Shown: in pieces, positions 1 through 4,671 of the stretch
Position numbering within the stretch: the stretch's first letter is position 1
Layout: every line of letters begins with the position of its first letter
Source: Caldifarciminota bacterium
GTDB lineage: Bacteria > Hydrothermota > Tepidihabitantia > Tepidihabitantales > Tepidihabitantaceae
Assembly (NCBI GenBank): GCA_903908785.1
Contig: CAIVTL010000321.1
Location: 1-6,600, forward strand
Direction of reading: 5' to 3'
Length of the DNA stretch: 6,600 nucleotides
Position numbers and translations under genes: made by a program
The notes under the pieces: generated by a model
The model's input: the letters and a program-made list of their open reading frames with translations, nothing else
Database searches by the model: none
Told to the model about the DNA's origin: nothing

Positions 1-17
1 AGAGGCGAGAGGCGAGA
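1..17. repeat. Heptamer tract GGCGAGA (cut by window edge)
   Basis: Two full GGCGAGA units (4-10, 11-17) after a partial AGA at the edge. It encodes SPLAS on the minus strand inside the sorting domain, directly after VSPNPC...ATV. The same unit occurs at the same place in the neighbouring gene (2418-2452). Confidence 0.75.
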
Positions 18-1260
18 AGCAGACGGTTGCGCGGCCGTGGCAGGGGTTGGGGGATACGAAGAGGGAGGAGTGAGGAGGGAGGAGGGAGGAGTGCGGTTCG
101 GCAATTCCGACCCCGGGCGCGCGGAACAGGATGCTGGTGGAGTCGGCCGGTACGTGCTTCAGTGGGTCGGCATTGTACACGTACTCCTGGTACCAGCCCC
201 AACTGCCGTCATCGCCCTGGATTCCGACGGTGCTGCTGGTGGCGTCGGCAGTGACCTTCAGGTAGTTGAACCGGATACTGCCGTTGTGCTCGATGATGAC
301 CTGGAACGTAAGCCGGCCCGTGTCCGGCTGGGCCCGGGCAGCGCCGACCCATGTGTAGACGGCCTGCTCGCCCGTGAAGTTCTCGTAGACCTGGCCGGCA
401 TCGCGCAGGGAGAGGTCATCCCAGAACGGCGCAATAATGTCGGTGATGTTCTCGTAGGGAAGCGGGAAGTTCAGACCGGCAAGGTTGTTCGACGTCTGAA
501 GGTAGCCGTTGGTGCAGACGTAAATCCGGTTGGTCGAGTCGCCGTAGTAGTTAAACTCGAATGGCAGGTGGCGGCGGGACGTGCCTTCGTCCGGGTTCGG
601 GTCCCAGTTGTCAATTACGGTTCCGCCGGCCGGGTCGAACCACGAGAAGGCGACCGTGTCTGGTTCCTGCGAGGATTCGTAGATATAGCCGAACCCGTCC
701 GGGTCGCTGCCGGTGGTCGTGCGCGAGCGTTGGCGACCGGTGTCGTTGGCCGGGTTCTCATCACCGGCGAGGCTGACTAAGGCAGTGGCGTGGAACACAG
801 CCTGCCCCGATGGGACAAAGGCCCCGAAGTCAACGAGGCGGCTTGAATCCGCGGCGAGTTCGAGCATGGTGTCACGTGTGAAGACCGGCGACTGGGTGGC
901 GGAGTCGAGAATCGCGATGGAGGCGCTCAGGGTTTCACCGGCCGTCCCGAAGTTGCGGAGCATGACCGCGACCGGACACGTATCGCCCGGCACCAACTTG
1001 CCGGAGGGCGACACGATGCCGGTGATGCCGACGTCGTGGCTGTAGCCGGACATGTCGAGGTATTCAGTAGTCTGCAGAAAGGGCGCGGTGCCGGGATACC
1101 CACCGGGGACGTACAGGTGGCCGAAGCCGTCTGAGCCGGACCCGGAAACGCCGGAAACGGGGTGCGGCTTCGCGGCGCGTTCGTGCCATTGGCCGCTGCC
1201 GGCCCCGATTGACCAGACGTCGGAGAGGGCAGAGAAGGCTGAAGGCGGAAGGATGAAGGA
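1..1260 (-). CDS. 3' part of frameshifted kelch gene: end of propeller, CARDB-like, FWDDL-type beta domain, T9SS-like sorting tail (runs off left edge)
   Basis: I translated the minus strand by hand from 1260 to 1 and it is open throughout in one frame, -1 relative to the kelch half upstream. In order it encodes the rest of kelch blade 5 (LSDVWSIG, near 1224), blade 6 (HLYVPGG, near 1120), a CARDB-like Ig domain (HDVGITGIVSPSGKLVPGD to ENPANDTG, about 1040-735), then a beta domain beginning DPDGFGY (702) with DNWDPNPDEG, VCTNGYL, IIAPFWDDL, STVGIQGDDG and HVPADSTSI. It closes with VSPNPC (57-40), the start of a Por_Secre_tail/T9SS type A sorting domain truncated by the window edge. The domain content implies a secreted or surface-attached protein; its ligand is unknown. 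There is no ribosome site or signal peptide of its own, so this is the continuation of the 2135-927 reading frame, separated by a frame change in the heptamer block 1237-1339, and not an independent gene. Confidence 0.8.
61..95. repeat. Heptamer tract GAGGGAG, 5 units
   Basis: GAGGGAG, GAGTGAG, GAGGGAG, GAGGGAG, GAGTGCG. On the minus strand it encodes the linker PHSSLLPPHSSL just before VSPNPC. It is in frame on both sides. Confidence 0.85.
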
Positions 1261-2135
1261 TGAAGGATGAAGGATGAAGGATGAAGGGAACCCTCCGGGT
1301 CTGGACGGTGTACGGTGTACGGTATACGGGATACGATGTCTGCCTGCGTCAGCCCGCCGATGACGTACAATTCGTTGCCGACCACGCCGCATACGGCGCG
1401 GCAGCGGCGGGGGCCGGGCAGCGTGTCCATGCCGTACCAATGGATGACCGCGGGGTTGGTGGAATCGACGAAGCCCATCCATGCCCGGTTGGTCGGGCCT
1501 GAGTCGGTCCAGCCGGTTGCCACCAGAATCGTGTCGCCGACGATGGCGCAGGCAGTAGCGCCGAGCGGCTCGGGCAGAGGCGTTGCCGGATGCCAGGTGC
1601 TGTTCGCCGGGTCAAAGAGCCAGACCGCGTTGGTGGGCGGCGCGGCAGGAGACCAACTGCCGCCGCCCAGCGTGAAGATGAGGCTGTCGCGCCAGACCGC
1701 AGCGCCGAAGTCGTAGAGGCTTTCCGGCATGTTCGGGCCAACTGTCCACGTGTTCGCCGCCGGGTCGTAGACTTCCACGTCGGCCAGCCCGGTTCCAAAA
1801 GTCTCGCACCCGCCGAGCACGTAGACCCGCCCTTTCACGGCGCAGGCCTGTCCCAGACCGCGGCGCCGGCGCATGGCGGCGCGCTGGCGCCACGAATTGG
1901 ACCGCGGGGAATACTCGATGCACAGGCGTTCCATGGTGTCCGAGGGCGAACGCTGGCCGCCGATGGCATAAAGTCGGGGACCGGAATCGGTCGAGGCGAA
2001 CGCGGTCATGTGGAAGGCGCGCGGGCCGGGCAACGGCGCTGCCTCAAACCACTCGTCGCCGTCCTTGGCGGACGACGCAAGTGTAATCGAGCAGGCGAAA
2101 GCAAGCAGCCCTGCGACGCAGGCGGAATGGGTCAG
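927..2135 (-). CDS. 5' part of frameshifted exported kelch-repeat protein
   Basis: This half encodes a signal peptide (hydrophobic run CVAGLLAFACSITLASSA, likely cut before KDGDEW) and kelch blades with the family's GG and distal W/Y signatures: LYAIGG...NSW, YVLGG...NTW, FTLGG...STW, LVATG...IHW and YVIGG (residues about 55, 105, 154, 204 and 257 counted from 2135). Kelch propellers are known as binding scaffolds, and the partner here is unknown. After YVIGGLTQADI the frame enters two heptamer tracts and then shifts: the last ~110 codons to the stop at 927 are out-of-frame translation of the next domains, and the true continuation is the frame 1260-1. Without the shift the gene would exceed 700 codons. 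The start is uncertain. No in-frame ATG precedes the signal peptide. CTG at 2135, 3 nt after AGGAGG, is my choice because TTG 2033 or ATG 2009 would delete the signal peptide. It lies 111 bp behind the upstream gene, probably co-transcribed. Confidence 0.78.
   Translation of the reverse strand: MTHSACVAGLLAFACSITLASSAKDGDEWFEAAPLPGPRAFHMTAFASTDSGPRLYAIGGQRSPSDTMERLCIEYSPRSNSWRQRAAMRRRRGLGQACAVKGRVYVLGGCETFGTGLADVEVYDPAANTWTVGPNMPESLYDFGAAVWRDSLIFTLGGGSWSPAAPPTNAVWLFDPANSTWHPATPLPEPLGATACAIVGDTILVATGWTDSGPTNRAWMGFVDSTNPAVIHWYGMDTLPGPRRCRAVCGVVGNELYVIGGLTQADIVSRIPYTVHRPDPEGSLHPSSFILHPSSFRLQPSLPSPTSGQSGPAAANGTNAPRSRTPFPAFPGPAQTASATCTSPVGIPAPRPFCRLLNTSTCPATATTSASPASCRPPASWCRAIRVRSRSCSATSGRPVKP
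1237..1285. repeat. Heptamer tract GGATGAA, 7 units, at the frame break
   Basis: GGCTGAA, GGCGGAA, then five perfect GGATGAA, the most regular tract here together with 2418-2452. On the coding strand all three frames are open and give rotations of the same SSFILHP-type peptide. The kelch reading frame enters in one phase and the downstream domains require the -1 phase, so gain of one unit or loss of two would join them. Confidence 0.92.
1305..1339. repeat. Heptamer tract ACGGTGT, 5 degenerate units
   Basis: ACGGTGT, ACGGTGT, ACGGTAT, ACGGGAT, ACGATGT, only 19 bp from the GGATGAA tract. It encodes IVSRIPYTVHR in kelch blade 5, between the YVIGG strand and the DVWSIG strand. A different unit sequence with the same period. 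Confidence 0.75.
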
Positions 2136-2138
2136 AGG

Positions 2139-2146
2139 CCTCCTCT
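2139..2146 (-). promoter_or_regulatory. Ribosome binding site of the kelch gene
   Basis: AGAGGAGG on the minus strand sits just before the codons of the kelch protein's signal peptide. The nearest in-frame candidate start is CTG 2135, only 3 nt away, and no ATG, GTG or TTG lies at normal distance. The site directly follows the end of a heptamer tract (2151-2185). Confidence 0.45.
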
Positions 2147-2150
2147 GGGA

Positions 2151-2185
2151 AAGTGCTAAGTGGGAAGGGCAAAGGACAAAGGCAG
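2151..2185. repeat. Intergenic heptamer tract AAGGRCA, 5 degenerate units
   Basis: AAGTGCT, AAGTGGG, AAGGGCA, AAGGACA, AAGGCAG. It lies just upstream of the kelch ribosome site and forms one arm of the intergenic hairpin. Confidence 0.65.
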
Positions 2186-2234
2186 ATTCCGTCCTCTGCG
2201 CTTCGTCCTTTGGACTTTGTCCTTGGGACTTCCC
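2162..2234. other. Intergenic hairpin built from two heptamer tracts
   Basis: Three nested complementary pairs: GGGAAG (2162-2167) with CTTCCC (2229-2234); AAGGACAAAG (2172-2181) with CTTTGTCCTT (2215-2224); GCAGA (2182-2186) with TCTGC (2195-2199). It lies between the stop of the upstream gene (2247) and the kelch start (2135), so both minus-strand genes' shared transcript could fold here. There is no T-run, so it does not look like an ordinary Rho-independent terminator. An mRNA processing or partial-attenuation role is possible. Confidence 0.6.
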
Positions 2235-2256
2235 TTGGTCTAGGTTCTAGTTCTCA
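2201..2256. repeat. Intergenic heptamer tract CTTTGNC, up to 8 degenerate units
   Basis: CTTCGTC, CTTTGGA, CTTTGTC, CTTGGGA, CTTCCCT are clear. TGGTCTA, GGTTCTA and GTTCTCA continue the period weakly across the stop codon at 2247-2249. It is roughly the inverse complement of the 2151-2185 tract and forms the other hairpin arm. Confidence 0.6.
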
Positions 2257-4352
2257 GCCAAAACTACCAGTTTACGACTGAGGTTACCCGTTGGCGTCGA
2301 AAGTGTCAACATGTAGATTCCGGCGGGCAGGGAACGCAGGTCGAGCGCGATTGACGATTGGCGATTGCCGATTGCCGATTGCAGGACCAGCCGGCCGGAT
2401 ACGTCGTGTACGCTGAGGGCGAGAGGCGAGAGGCGAGAGGCGAGAGGCGAGAGGCGGACAGTCGCGCGGCTGAGGCAGGGGTTGGGGGACACCGATATGG
2501 CGAATGGCGAAGGGCGAATGGCGGACGGCGGTTCGGAAAGGCCGACTGCGGCCCAGACCCGACCGACCGAAATCTGCTGAATCGTATTGGCCGAGTTGCT
2601 GACGGTGGCAAAGGCCCAGACCAGCGAGTCGGCGCAGACCGAGTCGCGCCGGTAGACGTCGAGGTCAGCCAGGCCGGGCAGGGACGCGGCTTCAAGGATG
2701 TCGCCCGAGGAACCAAGCCGGCAGAGCGTGTTCTGGTTCCAGCCGCCGGAGAGCACGAAACACTCGCGGTCGCCGACATAGGCGCAGGCCCGCCATGACG
2801 CGATGGGCCCGGGCAGGAATCCAATGACCTGTTTCGTGGCAAGGTTGAGCTGGTATACGCGGTTGTGCGCGCCGACCTCGGTCGCGTAGCAGACGCCGTC
2901 CGGTGCGATGTCGATGCCCGCGAACCATGCTCCGGGTTCGATTGCGGAAAGGTCCCACGTGTCGCCGGCGAACGAGCCGTCAACTGCGTACCGAGCCGCG
3001 ACGCAGCCCGGCCCGCCGGCAGACACGTGGGTAATCCAGAAGCCGTGCTGCACCGGGTCTCGGGCGATGCCCCAGATGATGTCATCTCCGAAGAAGTTCT
3101 GCAGCTCGAAAGACTCGGGCCGCAGGCCGGATTCGGGTCCGTCAACCGGGAAGCTGAATACCCGGTTCGGGTCGAGCGCGGAGAGATAGAAGCGGTTGGA
3201 GTCAGGGCTGAACGTGATGCCCGCGAGGTTCATCCCGTCGCCGAGGTCAGGGAAGTTCCACGACCCGAGAACCGTGCCGAACGCGGGCGGGACCGACGTC
3301 GTGACCGCGCGCAGGCTGTCGTTGTACGCGAACTCGTCACCCGGCAGCGCCGTGCGGAGCACGACCCGCCACGAATCCGGGCTCGGTGGAACCAGCCAGT
3401 CTCCGAAGTAGCACGCGGCCGTATCCCCGGGCGCCAGGTTCGTGACCGTGCGCGTCTGCGTGAAGGTTGTGTCGTACGGGAAGTGGACGTGAACCAGCGC
3501 GACCGAGACTGGGAACGTCTCAGTGCTCAGCCCAAAGTTCTTAAACACGCCGGTCACCGGCATCTGCGAGTTGGCCGGAATCCAGCCCTGCGGCGAACCG
3601 GCTTGGAACGCGCCCACGTCGTGGTTCAGTCGCTGGACGAAGAAGCGGATAGAAGTGCTGTCCTGCGGCACGTGCCGGTCCGGAGCGGCGTCGAACACGT
3701 ATTCCAGATAGTAGTCGCCCTTGCCGTTATCGCCCTGGATGCCGACGGTGGCGCTGGTTGAGACTTCAGGAGCGCGCAGCACGTTCATCTGGATGCGGCC
3801 GTCGGCGTTCAGGATGACCTGGCACGACAGCGTCTCGCTGGTGTTGAACCGGACCACGTTGTCCCACGTGATGACCGTGGCGTGGTTCGTCGCGTCGTCC
3901 CACAAGCGCACCGAGCCGGACTGGACCGGGCTCAAATCGTCCCAGAACACCGCGATGAGCCCGGGAATCTGAGAAACCGGCAGCTCCTCATTCGTGTAGC
4001 TCGTGAACGTTGTCGGGGACTCAAGAAAGCCGTTGGAACAGACGACAATAGAGTCGAGCGTGTCGCCGTAGAACGGGAACCGGAAAGGCAGGCCGACCTT
4101 GGTCCAGCCATCGTCCGGGTTCGGGTGCCAGTCGGTCAGCACCGTGTGGCTCGACGGGTCAACCCACGAGAACCTGATGGTGTCGCCAATGTCCTGAGTT
4201 GTCTCGAAGTAGTATCCGTAACCGTCCGGCCCGCCCATGTCGCGTGACGGGGGCGAAGTGACGAGTGACGAGTTACGAGTTGCGAGAGTCGGCAGCCCGA
4301 ACACGGGCAGCACAAAGACGATTGTCAGCAGCAAAACAGCAGTAATCCGCAC
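2247..4352 (-). CDS. Secreted multidomain beta-propeller protein with T9SS-type C-terminal sorting domain
   Basis: Intact, 701 codons from GTG 4352, or 709 aa from ATG 4376 (numbering below). Signal peptide 9-28 (VRITAVLLLTIVFVLPVFG); linker 31-43 encoded by a heptamer tract; beta domain 51-247 (DGYGYYFE, DWHPNPDDGW, VCSNGFLES, LIAVFWDDLSP, VGIQGDNG, HVPQDSTSI); CARDB-like domain 252-362 (NHDVGAFQAG, KNFG, APGDTA, YNDSLRA); a degenerate propeller 366-608 (GITFSPDSNRFYLS, IARDPVQHGFWITH, DIAPDGVCYATE); and a Por_Secre_tail-like domain 628-709 (VSPNPC, SVHDVSGRLV, LPAGIYMLTL, RKLVVL). The known role of such tails is export by the type IX system and surface attachment. The function of the rest is not identifiable. 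I prefer GTG 4352 because GGAGGG precedes it and a promoter candidate predicts a transcript start near 4373, inside the longer version. Three heptamer tracts interrupt the last 95 codons without breaking the frame. First gene of a probable two-gene unit. Confidence 0.88.
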   Translation of the reverse strand: MRITAVLLLTIVFVLPVFGLPTLATRNSSLVTSPPSRDMGGPDGYGYYFETTQDIGDTIRFSWVDPSSHTVLTDWHPNPDDGWTKVGLPFRFPFYGDTLDSIVVCSNGFLESPTTFTSYTNEELPVSQIPGLIAVFWDDLSPVQSGSVRLWDDATNHATVITWDNVVRFNTSETLSCQVILNADGRIQMNVLRAPEVSTSATVGIQGDNGKGDYYLEYVFDAAPDRHVPQDSTSIRFFVQRLNHDVGAFQAGSPQGWIPANSQMPVTGVFKNFGLSTETFPVSVALVHVHFPYDTTFTQTRTVTNLAPGDTAACYFGDWLVPPSPDSWRVVLRTALPGDEFAYNDSLRAVTTSVPPAFGTVLGSWNFPDLGDGMNLAGITFSPDSNRFYLSALDPNRVFSFPVDGPESGLRPESFELQNFFGDDIIWGIARDPVQHGFWITHVSAGGPGCVAARYAVDGSFAGDTWDLSAIEPGAWFAGIDIAPDGVCYATEVGAHNRVYQLNLATKQVIGFLPGPIASWRACAYVGDRECFVLSGGWNQNTLCRLGSSGDILEAASLPGLADLDVYRRDSVCADSLVWAFATVSNSANTIQQISVGRVWAAVGLSEPPSAIRPSPFAISVSPNPCLSRATVRLSPLASRLSPLALSVHDVSGRLVLQSAIGNRQSSIALDLRSLPAGIYMLTLSTPTGNLSRKLVVLAEN
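2348..2382. repeat. Heptamer tract CGATTGC, 5 units
   Basis: CGATTGA, CGATTGG, then three CGATTGC. It encodes QSAIGNRQSSIA in the sorting domain, between the DVSGRLV strand and the LPAGIY strand, where the family normally has a short variable turn. Frame kept. Confidence 0.85.
2418..2459. repeat. Heptamer tract GGCGAGA, 5 perfect units plus a partial one
   Basis: Five identical GGCGAGA units (2418-2452) then GGCGGAC. It encodes SPLASRLSPLA within the first strands of the sorting domain. It is the same unit and position as the tract at the left edge of the window. Frame kept. Confidence 0.92.
2497..2531. repeat. Heptamer tract ATGGCGA, 5 units
   Basis: ATGGCGA, ATGGCGA, AGGGCGA, ATGGCGG, ACGGCGG. 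It encodes the linker PPSAIRPSPFAI before VSPNPC. The equivalent linker of the kelch gene carries a different heptamer (GAGGGAG, 61-95). Frame kept. Confidence 0.8.
4254..4288. repeat. Heptamer tract ACGAGTK, about 5 units
   Basis: CGAAGTG (poor), ACGAGTG, ACGAGTT, ACGAGTT, GCGAGAG. It encodes LATRNSSLVTS, between the signal peptide and the first folded domain of the secreted protein. Frame kept. Confidence 0.75.
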
Positions 4353-4355
4353 AAT

Positions 4356-4361
4356 CCCTCC
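4356..4361 (-). promoter_or_regulatory. Ribosome binding site selecting GTG 4352
   Basis: GGAGGG on the minus strand ends 3 nt before GTG 4352 (4 nt from the GGAGG core). The alternative ATG at 4376 has no purine-rich site before it. Starting at GTG gives a conventional signal peptide, (M)RITAVLLLTIV. Confidence 0.5.
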
Positions 4362-4379
4362 ATTCCGATTAGACATATA

Positions 4380-4408
4380 AGTGTACCAGAGAATCGGCCC
4401 GCACTCAA
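4380..4408 (-). promoter_or_regulatory. Promoter candidate for the minus-strand secreted-protein gene
   Basis: On the minus strand TTGAGT (4408-4403; 4 of 6), 17-bp spacer, TACACT (4385-4380; 4 of 6). Predicted transcription start is near 4373. That would leave ATG 4376 outside the mRNA and give a leader of about 21 nt ending at GTG 4352. It is weaker than the two plus-strand promoters, and diverges from them across a gap of about 50 bp. Confidence 0.4.
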
Positions 4409-4460
4409 GGAAAACGGTCGTGCCCTTGAAGCCGGTCGCCTCCGCTGCCGCGCCGTAGGT

Positions 4461-4488
4461 TTGACAGCAGGCCTTTTAGGTCTATCAT
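4461..4488 (+). promoter_or_regulatory. Sigma70-type promoter of the mini-ORF, leaderless geometry
   Basis: TTGACA (4461-4466), a 16-bp spacer, then TATCAT (4483-4488; 5 of 6 to TATAAT). Six bases later comes the ATG at 4495, so the usual start point 7 nt after the -10 box is the A of that ATG. There is no Shine-Dalgarno sequence just upstream of the ATG. The match is strong for so GC-rich a region, and the same layout recurs 177 bp downstream. Confidence 0.7.
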
Positions 4489-4494
4489 ACTCGT

Positions 4495-4641
4495 ATGAGC
4501 AGAGCGGTGGCTCTTCTCCTTCTGGCCGCATTTGCGGTCGGGCTTGCGGCGCGGCTTGACTGGCGGCAGGACGAAATGGCTCTGCGCGACTCGCTGAGCC
4601 ATGTGCATCCGAGGGTCGGCGGGCGGACGACTGCGGCTTGA
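4495..4641 (+). CDS. 48-aa signal-peptide mini-ORF, truncated tandem copy of the next gene's N-terminus
   Basis: ATG to TGA, 48 codons. It has a signal-peptide-like N-terminus (MSRAVALLLLAAFAVGLAA) followed by DEMALRDSLSHVHPRV. Aligned without gaps to the LVIVD protein that starts at 4672, SLS falls at residues 33-35 and VHPR at 37-40 in both, and 22 of 27 bases match across that stretch, so the two are duplicates. After residue 41 the similarity ends and the frame soon stops. Its own near-consensus promoter (4461-4488) would start transcription on the A of this ATG, so it may be translated from a leaderless mRNA. It could be a decayed gene remnant, a short exported peptide, or a leader whose mRNA continues into the next gene 30 bp downstream. 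The stop TGA lies inside the -35 element of the next promoter. I cannot tell whether a protein accumulates. Confidence 0.5.
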   Translation: MSRAVALLLLAAFAVGLAARLDWRQDEMALRDSLSHVHPRVGGRTTAA

Positions 4642-4665
4642 CTTTCTGATGTCGGGTTCTAGAAT
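4638..4665 (+). promoter_or_regulatory. Sigma70-type promoter of the LVIVD gene, leaderless geometry
   Basis: TTGACT (4638-4643), 16-bp spacer, TAGAAT (4660-4665; 5 of 6), 6 bp, then ATG 4672. Spacing is identical to the promoter before the mini-ORF, and the predicted start is again the A of the start codon. The -35 box overlaps the mini-ORF stop codon. Spacer sequences of the two promoters differ, so conservation is in the boxes and distances. Confidence 0.68.
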
Positions 4666-4671
4666 CAGGCC

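Noticed and set aside
927..1236. The C-terminal ~110 residues of the 2135-927 frame as a real domain
   Set aside because: They are S/P/R/C-rich and out of phase, while the -1 frame over the same bases encodes blade 6 and a CARDB-like domain.
1237..1285. Programmed -1 ribosomal frameshift
   Set aside because: No X-XXY-YYZ slippery heptamer and no obvious downstream pseudoknot. Unit-count change or sequencing error in the repeat explains the phase more simply.
1237..1339. CRISPR-like array
   Set aside because: The units are 7 bp and abut directly, with no spacers or palindromic repeats of 23-40 bp, and no cas gene is present.
2162..2234. Rho-independent terminator
   Set aside because: The stem is long but interrupted and A/G- versus C/T-segregated, with no T-run on either strand after it.
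2135..2249. Stop-codon readthrough fusing the two minus-strand genes
   Set aside because: The TAG follows a natural sorting-domain end (RKLVVLAEN), and the next coding part begins with its own signal peptide and ribosome site, so two separate proteins fit better.
37..4247. Long open frames on the plus strand opposite the two minus-strand genes
   Set aside because: Their translations are R/V/A-rich without recognisable domains and mirror high-GC coding sequence. The minus-strand frames carry the clear kelch, CARDB-like and sorting motifs.
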